Shown here in pieces: positions 36,533-48,460 of a stretch of 64,000 bases of DNA (positions within the stretch are counted from its first letter, which is position 1; the number at the start of each line of letters is the position of its first letter). The position numbers and the translations under genes were made by a program. The stretch covers positions 7,455,001 to 7,519,000 of the forward strand of contig CM070585.1 of the NCBI GenBank assembly GCA_036346355.1, read 5' to 3'. The stretch is from Rhipidocladum racemiflorum (taxonomy: Eukaryota; Streptophyta; Magnoliopsida; Poales; Poaceae). The notes under the pieces are model-generated. The model was not told the origin of the DNA. It saw nothing but the letters and a program-made list of their open reading frames with translations, and made no database searches.

Positions 36533-36909
36533 CAGGGTTCAAAAAATCGACGAAAATCACTTGATTTTCATGATTTTCGGCCATATCGCCGCGGTCCGAT
36601 ATCAAAAACCGGTCGGTAAACCGATCTAATTCGAAAAAATTCGAAAATTCGAAAAAATTTACGTGTCAAAAACCGGTCGAAAATCGGTCGATTTTTGCCA
36701 AAAATCGTTCGGACAAAAAAGTTCAACAAGGTCGTCGGTTTTCCACACGAAATTGGAAAATCGACGATTTTTGAAATTTTTTTGAAAAAATTTGGTTTTT
36801 GAATTCATCCGATTTTTAACGATTTTCGGCCGATTTTCGACTCGATTTTTGCGATTATCGAAAATCACTGTTCATGCGAAAATCGCACCAAACGATTTAG
36901 TGAACCCTG
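36533..36909. mobile_element. Non-autonomous hAT element, CAGGGTTC termini
   Basis: Perfect CAGGGTTC/GAACCCTG ends and an exact 8-bp TSD GCCCCGAA (36525-36532 and 36910-36917). The 377-bp interior is dominated by TTTTCGATTTT-type words on both strands. Confidence 0.9.
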
Positions 36910-37039
36910 GCCCCGAACCTCTTAGCATTGTGAGCAAGAACGAGCAGGCACGTTGTCTCCATCTCCTATATTTGCAGCCTCAAAATCCCCAGAAGAATCC
37001 TCTTTAGTTTCTTCATCACTCTCAACTATATGTCGTAGC

Positions 37040-37225
37040 AATAAAATACCCCTTCAAATTTTTAAAAACTTAGTTATTAATATCTTTTTAAATATTTAAA
37101 TTGAATAGATAAAAATTATACGGGTAGATTCCTCTCGAAACGTATTTTTTATAATATTATTACATTATTAAAATTTTAAAATATATTATAATAAAAATTA
37201 GTGATGAAAATTACGTTTTAGACCT
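37040..37225 (+). repeat. Stowaway family fragment
   Basis: Shares TTAAATATTTAAATTGAATA, ATAATATTATTACATTATT and ATATATTATAATAAAAATTAG with the element at 35182. Both termini are lost. Confidence 0.55.
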
Positions 37226-37700
37226 GCCACGGGGCTTGGCACCACACGGGCCGGACAGCCTCCCCTTGTCCACATGCTCCCCGGCACACCTCGCCATCGC
37301 ACCCTGCCCCACCGCGCGCGGGGCCCACGGCGCCTCCACCCGCCGCGCGCCACGGGCCCATTCCTTCTCAGCGAAGACAGATCCTGGGGCCCACCGCCCT
37401 CGATGCTGATCAGGCCCACGTCACCGCACGGAGAAAATGGGGGACGAGCGGATGCGCTTCCCATTTGCACCGGCTAGTACACACGTCGTCTCCATGACCG
37501 TGGGACCATGAAGTTCGGGGCCCGTATGACACTGTCGGGAGTGGTTGCTTGTTGAGTTAGGTAGATCCTTGTTGGTTCCTGCGGGGCCCACGGGCTGGGC
37601 CTGCATTTATATTTGATAAAAGTTGTATCGTCTCGTCGACGTCTACGGGGGGCCCAATTAGTAGGTTGAAGGTTCCTCTCATGCTCAGTTCGACCTGTCT
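37226..37700. promoter_or_regulatory. GC-rich stretch with many GGGCCCAC/GGCCCA motifs
   Basis: Site II/TCP-type GGGCCC(A/G) motifs occur repeatedly (near 37318, 37345, 37388, 37404, 37519, 37585 and 37650). Such motif clusters mark grass proximal promoters, but no gene is recognised on either side. It may be an orphan promoter, or simple GC-rich sequence. Confidence 0.3.
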
Positions 37701-37844
37701 GTCTCTGGTTGACTGTCTCAATTAAGGGCTCAATTTTTTATCCTTGATAATTATTTTTTTTGAAAAATGACAATATTTCACTTCTAGTAAATAATAAACA
37801 AAAATACAACGGTAACTTCCATCCGTGGGGCAATGGATACCACG

Positions 37845-38681
37845 TAGGGCTGAAAAATAAGCTCGTGGCTTGGTTCGGGCTCGCTTAAGTCTGGCTCGGC
37901 TCGCACAGTCTCGTGGCCCGAGCCGAGCCTATTTTTCAGGCTTGCAGAAACACTGAGCCGGCTTGGCTCGACCATCGAGCTGGCTTGCGAGCCAAATTGG
38001 CTCGGCGGCCCAGCCCATGCAGGGAATTTTTTATTGCAAATACATGAATTATTGTATAAATGTTTAATTTCATATAGCTTTTTTTGACTTGTGGTTGTAG
38101 GTTCAAAACTTATGTTGGACTTGGACACTTGGACTATTGGTTCAAATAGTTAATCCTTGCAGACATGGATCGGATCAAATGTTAGTGTAGATTTTAGTTC
38201 ATTTTTCTTGGTTTTTTAGTTAAACTTTTTATTATTCATATTTGGCTGCTACAGGTTGCAACCGACAAATGCATCATGGATTGCTTTTTATGATAGTTTG
38301 TGGTGTACTAGTGTGGTTGCAATAATTGTTATTAAGGTGTGGTGTTTATTTCTTGTGCAAAGGTATTCTTCAATTTTTGTGCTTGTATTTGGACTTGAAT
38401 AGGATTAAGTTGGGTTAGACGCTGTGGCTAGTTGAGGAACAATGTACAACTAAAAGCCAAACCCCACTGGGAGTGAAATCCGTTTACAATCAATGGTGGA
38501 GTAAGCTTCTGCAGAGTGCACCTAGCTAATTTCCTGATAAAATGCCCTAGCTCGGCGAGCCAACGAGCCGGCTCGCAAGCCGACCTCGAGCCGAGTTGAG
38601 CCAGTTTTTTGGGCTCGCCTCAGGGCTGAACCGAACCTGGCTCGACTCGCCACTAGACCGAGCCGCTCGTTTCCAGCCCTA
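37845..38681. mobile_element. Non-autonomous hAT element, TAGGGCTG termini
   Basis: TAGGGCTGAAAA and the complement of TTTCCAGCCCTA bound 837 bp, with an exact 8-bp TSD ATACCACG (37837-37844 and 38682-38689). Both subterminal regions are rich in GAGCCG/CGGCTC words, and the centre is AT-rich. No transposase. Confidence 0.92.
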
Positions 38682-38696
38682 ATACCACGGTTACGT

Positions 38697-38940
38697 TGTA
38701 CTCCTCCAGTTATCGTTTTAATATGTTTATAGTTAAACTTTTCAAACTTTAACTATTAATATTTTTAAAAAATATTTAAATTAAATATATAAAAATTATA
38801 TGTTTGTATTTGTCTTAAAATTTACTTTTTATAATATTATATTTTTATTGGATTTTATAAATATATTATAATATAAATTAGTGATCACAATTATATCCTA
38901 AATATCGTATCGATAACTATTTATGTCCCAAGAAAGCCGA
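38697..38940 (+). repeat. Stowaway family fragment
   Basis: Starts TACTCCTCCAG and shares the AAACTTT..TAACTATTAATAT and TTGGATTTTATAAATATATTATAAT phrases with the copy at 35182. The right end is decayed. Confidence 0.6.
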
Positions 38941-39174
38941 ACTCATGTTAGCAAGCCATGTTAATCCTGTGCACAATGCCTCTTGTAGTCTCCAAGCGAG
39001 ACACGTATGCTCTACGAACAAGACATGCCCCGAGATTCAACTCGAATATCTGTACGTCCTTGTTACCCCTTTAACATTTTGATAATGTCCACATCCTTCA
39101 TACCGTAGTTTGCTAGCTTATTTCGATCACACCGTAGAACGTGTTTCTTTGTTTGCATAACATTCTCACGAGTT

Positions 39175-39600
39175 TAGGGGAGTAGATCTTTGAATCATGA
39201 TCTTTTTATAGGATTCTAGATATTATATTTTATATCATGAAGATTATAAGTTATAAATTTTTTTCTTAGTGAGTTTTTCTGAAGTTTTCTCATACGAAGC
39301 AACTGGTGTAATACAGAGTGTCAGTGCAATGTACTTTTTTCTTCGTCTCTTTTTTTTTCCATTGAGTTTTTAGGAGGAGTTTTTAACGAGACATGAGCAT
39401 TACGCGGTATTCGTCTAAGGGGAAGTATTATGATATAGACAAAATCTTAGTCTAACTTTGGAAGAACTTTATCTATTGGTGTGCGAATTCGAATCTATCT
39501 TCTATTGGTTTTGTTATATATTGAGCACCCCCTTATACACAGAGAATCAATTTAATTATAAGAGAGAGAACTTTGCCCCCCTACTTTGTGTATGCTCACG
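39175..39600 (+). mobile_element. Ty1/Copia 3' end fragment (3' UTR and partial LTR)
   Basis: It aligns with 61935-62400. Both have TTATAAGTT, GAAGTTTTCTCA, CATTACGC(G/A)GTATTCGTCTAA, then a purine tract and the LTR start near 39430, where the TG has become TA. The coding part is absent here. Confidence 0.6.
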
Positions 39601-39898
39601 TTCTTGTTTTTTTTTAATTTCGTTGGCGTGTTGTTGATTGATGACGGGTGGACAACTACGTTTTACAACAATTTTTAGTTGGAAATAAAATCCGCAAACG
39701 AATGGGCACAGGCTAGTGAAAGGAGCAAGGGTATTCGTTCTCACCTAGCCAAATTCGATCCTAGAATTGAAACGGCGTACCGTATTTATTTAGAATGTAC
39801 ACACGCATGTACGTTCGGTGGACCGAAAAATACATGTCCACATTCTGTGAGATCGTGGAGCCTTTGTAAAATTTTCTAGCATGTATAGTGAACACGCG

Positions 39899-40783
39899 TG
39901 ACGGGTACCCATGCCATGGGTACCCCCATCAGCCCGGAAGCACGAACGGGCTGACCTATCACGGCGAAGGCCCAGCACCACCGAAAGGTACTTGGGCGAC
40001 GGGGAACGAGCCCCGACACAGACGGGCCGACCGGACGGTCGGCGGACTCGATTCGGGACGGTCGGCATCTTGCCGGCCGCTGATATTGAAGCTCATGCTC
40101 CGCTGCACACGGGCTAGCGGGGCCACGCAAGTGTCGGCGGTACCTTGTCTTGTGCGTCCACCTGGCATCCGTACCAGGGTAGGCGGCTCCTTCCGAGGCT
40201 GTCGGAAGGGCCCGCAGAAGAAGTCAAGCCCGAATCCGTCGCTGGCACGCCCGCGAAGATTACGCCCGCTCGAGGCCAAGGCAATGTCGGCGCCATTAAA
40301 GCCACCGAGGTGGCGGGAGCACCACGCAACACGCCACCCAGGCGGCACTACGCAAGGCGCTCATTCTGAGCCACCAACCACCTCGGGGCGGGCGAGGTCG
40401 GTCGGACAAGGCAGGAACCGGACATCAAGGCGTGCAGGCCCCTTTTCTCGTAGTTTTCCCAACTCTGTGTAACCTGCCCCTCCGTCTATATAAGGAGGGG
40501 CAGGCCCAAAAGGGGAAAAAGAGAAGAGAGGAGAAAAGCGATCTTCTAGGTAGCCTCAACTCCCTAGCGAACACATCAAGGGATCGGACGGTAGGCCGTC
40601 CGCCTCGCTTGTACACCCCTTGTCCATCTCCCAAAGATCAATACATCCACACCGCACGAATCGGAGTAGGGACATTCGGCCCGAACCAAGTATACATCTT
40701 CACGGCTCCTTAAGTCGACCATTCGGGAGAGGAGCGCGACCCATCCGACCATAAATTCGTATTGCCGGTGCACGAAACACCGA
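39899..40783 (+). repeat. 5' LTR of the 14-kb Gypsy element
   Basis: It starts TGACGGGTACCC. The end aligns with the 3' LTR at ...GAAACACCGA, and the terminal CA present in the 3' LTR is missing here. A near-perfect palindrome opens the LTR (39903-39925). The TATA box CTATATAAGG is at 40486-40495. The sequence after the LTR, TTAGCGCGCCCGGTAGG (40784-40800), is in the primer-binding position. Confidence 0.9.
40486..40495 (+). promoter_or_regulatory. TATA box of the 5' LTR
   Basis: CTATATAAGG lies in the middle of the LTR after a CCTCCGT pyrimidine tract. The same box is at about 53624-53633 in the 3' LTR. It would drive the sense gag-pol transcript. Confidence 0.7.
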
Positions 40784-40856
40784 TTAGCGCGCCCGGTAGG
40801 TGCTCTCGCGGCGTCTTCACCGACATCCTCATCTTCGGTTCCCATTCTCCTCCTCG

Positions 40857-42480
40857 ATGGCTTCCTCCACTACGATTCGCCCGATGTCGAGTGGATCCGC
40901 TTGGCGCCCTCGATTTCATCGTCACTACGGCGAGAGCTTGTCCTCGTCCCACCGTCGGGACCGGACGCCCTCTGCAAGCTCTGGATGCGATTGCGGCGTC
41001 CTCGGCAACCTCGGCCTCGAGGCCCCAGCGCAAGCAGCGGCGTCGCTCATGGCCGGCACTACCCGGCAACATTGCCTACGGATTTGCGGCGGCGGCGACT
41101 CCACCCTCCACGAGCTCCCAACTTCGTGGCCATGGCGATTCTGGCGGCTTCCCTCCACGACCTTTGGCGGACTCCTCCGACCATGGCTCTAGCTCGACAA
41201 AGTGTGCCCCTCGAAGGGCCTACACCGCGAGTGCAATATGGCGGTGCGGCGGAGCCATCCTCCACCCGTTACCATCGGGACCCTCCTCCCCGCGACGAAG
41301 CGGCGGGAGGAATCCCGGCGGAAGACGACGCCACAGCACCTACAACGCCGCTGACCTCCAGCGGCAGCGAGGAGTTAGAAGCTCGAAGGCCGAACTTCGA
41401 CAAGCTCCAGGCGAATCGAGCGCCGTCGGCCTAATCCACCACCGTCTCGGCGCGCCGCCTTGCGTCAGTGCATCGACAATTGGTGAGGAAGCGAACGACC
41501 TTCCGTTCTTCCCTCACGCCAACGTAACATTGCCGCGGCGGCGATGCTTTGCTCAGGCTGCTGAGCCAGCGGGCCTGAAGCCAAGGCCACCTATCGTAAC
41601 CTCCGGGGCTGGTAGAGCGTCTTTGTCGTTCAGCACGCCCAAGGTTCTAGCTCCCGGCGAACGGGCGCCACTTCGGGCCACCTGGGCCACTCCCCCTCAC
41701 AGGGTCGACGGAGCCCAGCCAAGACGGCCCCGCCCCACGAACTCCCCCAGGCATCATACACCCCGGTGCGCCATCGCCTGGGGGACAAGTATGATCTCCG
41801 CACCACCCTCGAGGCGCGAAGGAGAGCTACCGACGCAGCAGCACCCTCGCAAGTCGCCGATAGCGGGCGACGCGACCGTCCCGACCCAGGATTCGACGGT
41901 CCTGGGCCGCGCGCGTTCACCCGCCGCATCCGCAACGCCGACTTCCCGGTCAGATTCCGGGCTCCGACCAACATAGCCAAGTACACGGGGGCTACCAACC
42001 CGATGTCACGGTTAGAAGACTACCGCTCGCTGTCGAGCTGGGGAGCGACAGACGACTCGCTTCGTTATCGATACCTCCCCATCTATCTTGCGGACTCAGC
42101 TCGAGCATGGCTCGAGTACCGCCCGCAGATACCATCGGCGGTAGGCCGACTGATGAACCTTTTCGTCGGAAACTTCCAGGCACGCGTACAAGCGCCCTGG
42201 CAACTCCTGGGATCTCAAGAGCTGCAAGCGGCGGCCGGGAGACCCTCGGGACTACATCCGCCGCTTCTCCCAGCGGTGCAATGAGCTCCCGACATCCGCG
42301 ACGCCGACGCGTCGTCGGCGTTCATCTACGGCACCACGTCTGAGGCCACAGTCCACAAGTTGGGGCTGCGCGAAGCCCGGACCACCAAGGAGCTCCTCGA
42401 CATCGCCACCAACCACGCCTCGGCGAGAGGCCGTGGGGGCCATCTTCGAAAGGAAGGCGGCCCACAAGGACAGCCGACCT
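40857..42480 (+). pseudogene. gag of the 14-kb Gypsy element, frameshifted
   Basis: The probable start is at 40857 (MASSTTIRPMS). The capsid-type gag domain is clear from about 41901 (GPRAFTRRIRNADFPVRF, then PTNIAKYTGATNP, RLEDYRS, LYLADSARAWLEY-like). It continues in another frame near 42200-42290 (WDLKSCK.., then DYIRRFSQRCNELP). Several frame changes occur. The long open frame across 40762-41976 does not match gag for most of its length and looks like a GC-composition artefact. Confidence 0.75.
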
Positions 42481-42949
42481 CGGGCCGGCGCCCCTCCGCC
42501 ATACGACAAAAGGAAGCGGAAGGAAGCGAGAACGCGAAAGGTCGAATGGTCGCCACGCCGACCGACTGCCAAACAAGCAGCCAGCCAGACGCCCGACCGA
42601 TTCGAGAAGTTGATGGATAGTCCGTGCGAACCACGACTATATTGTCAAGCACAAGTATCGGGACTGCGAAGTCCTGGCGGTTTCTCTCGGAAACCCCACG
42701 ACGTCGCGGGGTAAGGAAGAAAGCGCGACGGCGTCCGACGCCGGGGCAAAGCGATGAGCCCGGTAAGCGAAGTTCCGCGGCTCGGCGGTTGCCTCATGAT
42801 CTTCGGAGGCGGAGTGCTACGCCGACAAGCGGCAGTGGCTTCGCCCACCGAGAGGTCCACACGGCTACCCCGCCGTGCCCGCTACCGAGGTGGTGAATGC
42901 CCGATCGCCTTCGGCCGGACCGACCACCCCGACCACATCCCGCACCGGG

Positions 42950-43080
42950 GCGCTTATCCGCTCGTCGTCGACCCCATCGTGGGGACGGCGCTGACCAAGG
43001 TGCTCATGGATCGGCGGCGATCTCAACATCATGTATGTTGAGACCCTGGATGCCCTAGGGGTCCTCGCTCCGCCCTCCGT
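42950..43080 (+). pseudogene. Retroviral-type aspartic protease segment
   Basis: The frame around 42985-43060 reads LTKVLMD, then after a one-base shift GGDLNIMYVETLDALGV. The DGGS-type active-site loop of plant Gypsy proteases is the expected form. The indel falls inside the active-site loop. Confidence 0.65.
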
Positions 43081-43639
43081 GAAAGCAAGGCGCCCTTCCA
43101 CGGCGTCGTGCCAGGCCAACAGGCCCACCCCTCGAGCAGGTCGGCTGCCGTCACCTTTGGGAGCCAGGACAACTTCCGCACCGAGAGCCTCACTTTCGAG
43201 GTTGTGGACTTCCCGGCTCCTACCACGCCATTCGGGGCGACCATGCTACGCGAAGTTCATGGCGGTCCCCAATTACACCTACCTCAAGCTGAAGATGCCA
43301 GGGCGCAAGGTGTCATCACCGTGGCCACATCTTTCGGCTCGCCTACAGCTATGACGGCGAAGCGGTGCGGTGGCCTCGGCCTCGGCGATCGTCGCTTCCG
43401 CCGAGCTCGCTCGGCTCCAGGAGAAGGCCGGATCCGCCCCGACTCCGGCAAGTCGGGGCCTAGCTCTTTCAAGTCCGCGGAGGACCACGAAGGAGGTCGC
43501 TGTTGATCCCGAAGATCCCGCCAAGACCGTGCGGATCGGGCCGCCCTCACCACCAAATAGGAAGGCGCGCGTCGACTTCCTCCAAGCAAACCGAGGCGTC
43601 TTCGCTTGGAGACCCTCGGACATGCCAGAGTCCCGAAGG

Positions 43640-44452
43640 AGGTCGCCGAGCACTCCCTGAACATTCGGCCAGGGATCGGACCGATCGCCCAGCGCTGCGC
43701 CGTTCGACGAAGAGAAGCGACGGGCCATTGGGGAAGAGATCGCCAAACTTTTGGCCGCCGGTTTTGTAAGGGAGGTGCGTCACCCCGAGTGGCTCGCCAA
43801 TCCCGTCCTTGTAAAGAAAAAGTTGGGGCAATGGAGAATGTGTGTTGACTACACGAGCCTCAACAAGGACTGTCCGAAAGATCCATTCCCATTGCCTCGC
43901 ATCGACCAGGTCGTGGACTCCACCGCCGGGTGTGAGTCCCTTTCCTTTTTGGATGCCTACTCGGGCTATCACCAGATTGCGATGAAGGAGTCCGATCAGC
44001 TCGCGACCTCCTTCATCACCCCGTATGGCTCGTACTGTTACGTCACGATGCCTTTTGGTCTGAAAAACGCAGGCGCCACGTACCAGCGGTGTATGCAGGC
44101 ATGTTTTTCAGACCAAATTGGCCGTAACATCGAGGCCTACGTCGACGACATCGTTGTCAAAACCAGGAAGGCCGATGACCTCATCGCCGACCTAGAAGAG
44201 ACTTTCGCGAACCTCCGACGGTTTCGCATAAAGCTCAACCCAGAAATCGTCTTGAGGTCCCCAAGGGCAAGTTCTTTGGGATTCATCGTCTCCGAGCGTG
44301 GCATCGAAGCCAACCGAGATAAGATCTCCGCTATCGCAAGGATGGGGCCAATCAACGATCTGAAGGGAGTTCAAAGGCTGATGGGATGCCTCGCGGCACT
44401 AAGTCGCCGTATCCGCCTCGTGACAGCGGGATGCCACTCTACAAGGCGATGA
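43640..44452 (+). pseudogene. Reverse transcriptase domain of the Gypsy pol
   Basis: An unbroken frame from 43751 to 44452 carries VREVRHPEWLANPVLVKKK, WRMCVDYTSLNKDCPKDPFP, FLDAYSGYHQI, the VTMPFGLKNAGATYQR block and the YVDD catalytic motif (44138-44149), all standard for Ty3/Gypsy RT. The N-terminal lead-in (FDEEKRRAIGEEIAKLLAAG, 43700-43760) is in the same phase. Upstream and downstream parts are shifted. RT is the best-preserved domain of the element. Confidence 0.9.
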
Positions 44453-44459
44453 AGAAGTC

Positions 44460-44870
44460 AGGCCATTTTTCTGGACCAACGGCTCGGGAAGCCTTTAGTC
44501 GACTAAAGACCTTTCGACCTCGCCTCGGTCTGGTCGCCCGAGCACGAGGAGCCTTTGCTCCTCTACATCGCCGCCACGACTCAGTCGTCGGTAGCGGCAC
44601 TTGTTGTGGAAGCGGCGGAGGAAGGCCGTGTTCTCAAGGTGCAAAGGCCGGTCTACTTCGTCGGCGAGGTGCTCTCGAAACAAAGGTCCGATATCCCCAG
44701 ATCTGAGATTCTTGTACTCGGTGCTCATCACCAAGAGGAAGCTTGCCCATTACTTGATCGACACCCCATCTCCGTGGTAACCTCCTCACCGCTCGGAGAA
44801 GTCGTCCACAACCGCGACGCCACCGGAAGGATCGCCAAATGGGCTCTCGAGCTCAACGGCCTCGACATAT
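44460..44870 (+). pseudogene. RNase H domain of the Gypsy pol
   Basis: Phrases LLLYIAATTQSSVAALVVE, KVQRPVYFVGEVLSKQ, HPISVVTSSPLGEVVHNRDA and GRIAKWALEL occur in order in the 44555 frame, as in plant Gypsy RNase H. A frame break lies near 44530. Confidence 0.8.
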
Positions 44871-44959
44871 CGTCGTCCCAGGGCGGCGATCAAGTCCCGT
44901 GTCTTGGCGGACTTTGTCGCCGAGTGGACCGAGGCGCAAGTCCTGCGGCGGTCGAGGAC

Positions 44960-45290
44960 CCGAGTCTTGGGCGATGTACTTCGATGGGTCTTACACCAAG
45001 AACGGGGCGGCGCGGTCGTCATCATCTCCCCACTCGGCAACAAACTCCGGTCGCCATACGACTACTCTTCGACGCCACCAACAATGTCGCGTCTGAAGCC
45101 CTCGTCAGCGGCCTTCGGATCGCCGCCGACACAGGCGCCACGGCGGCTCAACGTTCACGGCGACTCCAAGGTGGTCGTCGACCAAGTGATGAAAGCCACC
45201 GAGCCCGTGGCGCTTCGGATGGCCGCCATCTTGCTGGAGGTCCGCAAGCTCGAGGAGAAGTTCAAGGGTTTCGAGCTCCATCATAGCTCA
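44960..45290 (+). pseudogene. Second, archaeal-type RNase H (aRNH)
   Basis: WAMYFDGSYTKNGA opens the domain at about 44967. After frame changes, LFDATNNVASEALVSGLRIA and RRLNVHGDSKVVVDQVMK follow. The FDGS, the acidic residue region of ATNN and the GDS motif are the signature of the additional RNase H of Tat elements, and it lies between RNase H and integrase as expected. Confidence 0.8.
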
Positions 45291-45589
45291 CCGACGCTAC
45301 AGCGGTGAAGCCGACTCCTCGCCAACCTCGCCTCGGGAAGGGCCGGTTCCCCACAGAATCTTCGTCTCCGACCTCGGCGACCCATCAATCCGGTTGGACC
45401 CGAGTCTTTGGCGCGCCGCCGACCCCAAAGCGGGCGGCCCCATCGATCTTGATCGAGATGCCCACCCGCTGGAGTCGGACTTGGGCGTCTGAGCATCGAA
45501 ACCGGCCCGGAGGCGGCCGTTTGTCGATCGGTTGACAAGCGGGTCGCTCCGCCGATACCACCGAGGCTCGGCGCCTCGCTCGGCGGGCT

Positions 45590-46550
45590 AAGTCTTTCGA
45601 TCACGATAGAAGGCGCCCTCTACAAGAGGAGCCCGTCCGGAATCGCTTCGAAGTGCGTTCGGCCGACCAAGGGAAGCACCTTGCGGGACATCCACGGCAG
45701 GGTGTGCGGGCACCATGCAGCCGCGATCCCTGGTAGGAAAGGCCTTCCGACAAGGTTTCTCTTGGCCGACCGCCGTAGCGGTCACGACCAGATTGTCCGC
45801 ACTGCGAAGGATGCCAATTCTTCGCCAGCAGACGCATCTTCTGCGCCAAGCCACTGCAGACGATCCCCATCACATGGCCCTTCGCGGTTTGGGTACTCGA
45901 CCTGGTCGGACCCTTCAGAAAGGCGCCCGGGGGCTTCACTCACGTGCTTGTCGCCGTAGACAAGTTCACAAAGTGGATCGAAGCAAAGCCATTGGCAAAG
46001 ATCACATCGGCGCAGACGGCGAGTTTCTTCCGCGATATTGTCTACGGTTCGGTGCCCAACTCCATCATCACCGACAGCGGGGCGCAATTCACGGAAAGGA
46101 GTTCCTCGAGTTCTGCGACAACTTCAATATCCGAGTCGGCGGCGGCGATGGCACACCAGAGCCAGCGGACGGCCGAAGCGAGCCAACGGCATGATCCTCC
46201 AGGACTCAAGCCGCGAATCTTCAGCCGAAGAAATTCGGCGGGGCGATGGGCAGCCGAGCTACCACCCGTTCTTTGGAGTCTCTGAACCACACCAACCCGG
46301 TCGGCCGGGTTCACACCTTTTTCTTGGTGTTCGGAGCGGAGGTGTCCTCCCGACCGACCTTGAGTACGGAGCGCCAAGGGTGCGTAACTACAACAGCGTC
46401 ACGGGGACCGAGGAAGCGGCGAGGATGACCTCGACCAACTCGGCGAGGCTCGGGATGTCGCGGTCTTGCGGTCGGCTAAATATCGGCCAGCGCTGCGTCG
46501 CTACCACGGTAAGCGGGTCATGGCGCTCGTTAAGTCGGCGACTTAGTCTT
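45590..46550 (+). pseudogene. Integrase of the Gypsy pol, frameshifted
   Basis: Zinc-binding remains (VCGHHAA near 45700, C..C near 45795-45810) precede the catalytic core. The core has VLDLVGPFRKAPGGFTHVLV-like sequence, DKFTKWIEAKPL (about 45960) and SIITDSGAQFT (46060-46100), followed by the GxxHEFSx-type region in other frames. Frame breaks are frequent. Confidence 0.8.
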
Positions 46551-46559
46551 TGAAGTCAA

Positions 46560-48450
46560 TCCGCGAAGGGCAGGCACAAGCTCTCCCGCCCTGGGAGGGC
46601 CTTTCACCATCGCGGAAGTCCTCCGACCTGGCACTTTCCGCCTCAAGGACAGAAGGAAATCTCGCGACAGACGCGTGGAACATAGAGAAGCTGAGAAAGT
46701 TCTATTCTTAGTCAATCTCTTTGTTACCACTCGAAAAAACATTTGAGCAAAGCGAAGCCGCAACTCTCGAACCACCAACCAAGTGCTTTCCCTCTTTCTT
46801 CCATCTTTTTGCCTGCCGCAAGTACTGCGACCTACGCCCGGCGAAGGTCGAGCGATACTCTGCGCATTGCAAAACCGCCGACACAAGAACAACCGACCTA
46901 CGGTTGGGCCGGGTCATTCGGCGGCAAACACGCAAGAAATTCCGCCTCCAACCTCTGGCTGGATCATTTGCGATCCCAAAGACTACGAATATGGGCGAAT
47001 CATAAGCGCAAAAAAGTCTTCAAAGAAGAAGGAAGAAAGCGGAAGCAAAGCAACACTTTATTCATTCACGGGAGGAACAGGCCCGACCCAAAGGAACCAC
47101 CCACCAAGGTCCCTTTACTCGGCAAAGCGCGATACTCCTCCTGGTGTGCCCGACCCGGCCCGGCAAGCGTGGCGTCGCTCGATCCGCCCGGATCGTGGCG
47201 CCCTCACCTCCACAGCGGGAATGCCCGCGACAAGGATGCCGACTCGCCCGCGCATCCCCACGCCGCAACCGGCCTCGACCTCGCCACCACCCACGGCCAG
47301 GCTTGTTCGTCGCCCACCTCCTCGAAGTTGTGTGTAGCGGTCCGCCATAGCGCCTGAAGCAACCGTTTGGCGGCGATCTTGGCGAAGTAACAAGCACCTT
47401 GGCGCCTCTCCTTTTATAACCTGTGTACGGAAGGCAAGCGCCCCAAGTCGCCAAGGCAGTGTGGGAGGCGCGGAAGACGGAGCACCGTAGAGTCGCATAA
47501 CAGAGCGGAAGACGAAGCGCCCGACACCAGTCCCGAAGGCGGCGCGGTCCTCAAGGCGAGTTAATCCACCCTTATCCCGAAAGCATAAAGTTCCTTTTGA
47601 AAAAAATCGCACACCCGCCACGAGCTCAAGCGGTGCGTGGCGACAGCACCCTCAGTCCCCACGCACCACTCGGGGGCTGCATGACCTCAGGGGTCGGCGA
47701 CCTAAATCGATAACCGGTTACCACTCCGACCGAGCTCCCCTCTTAAGTAACCTCCTCAAAACCAAAATGCTACGGCCCACGCCCCCGCGGCTCTGATTCA
47801 GTAGCACTTTGCGCATAAAAGGAGGCTACCTGGCGAAGGGCGGCGGCGGTCGGACGGAGCCTTTCGATATAGATCGGTGAATGCTACAACTTACGCCCCA
47901 GCGGCCCAACCCGACCATCATTTAAAAGCGCGCGGGTCGCTAACCTAAGCCGCACTCCGACCGACCGAGCTATCTACCTCGCGGCTACTTCCCTCGCCTC
48001 AAAGTGCTACGGCCTACGCCCAGCGACTCGGCCAGTGGCACTCTGCGGAGAAACAAGCCCTCCGAGCAAGAAACACTATGAGCGGTCGGAGCACCCCACT
48101 TAGGTTAGATTTCAACCCGCCAAGCTTAGCGAAGGAGGTGGTCCGACCCGACACCTCCTTCACCAAGCAATCGCTCGAAGCGGCTCGCCTGCCCGTGTCC
48201 TCTTCGCATGAACCTGGTGCAACGCCCTACGCTCTCGGGGCCCCCTGTGGGCCCCGTAGCTTCTGATTGAAAAATTGCCCAAATTCATAAAAGAAACACG
48301 GGGTAGGCGGGCGGAGTAACTTAAAACAGCCCGGCGTTGAGCTCGACTAGAGGCGGTCATGTTCATTACATGTTACGTACAAAAAAAAGAAGAGAAGGAA
48401 AACTAATCTTCCTCCCCTTCCGACGGAGGATTTGCCTTGGCGAGATTCGG
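46560..48450. other. Spacer between integrase and the antisense ORF
   Basis: I see no conserved domain on either strand. A phrase is repeated near 47750 and 47995 (CCTCAAA..TGCTACGGCC(C/T)ACGCCC followed later by GTAGCACT or GTGGCACTCTGC), about 245 bp apart. This is where the sense transcript should end and where antisense transcription would terminate. Confidence 0.5.
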
Positions 48451-48460
48451 TAGCAATCTC

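Noticed and set aside
40762..41976. 404-codon plus-strand open frame at the 5' end of the Gypsy element
   Set aside because: It starts inside the LTR, matches gag poorly and switches across it. GC-rich DNA leaves chance frames this long.
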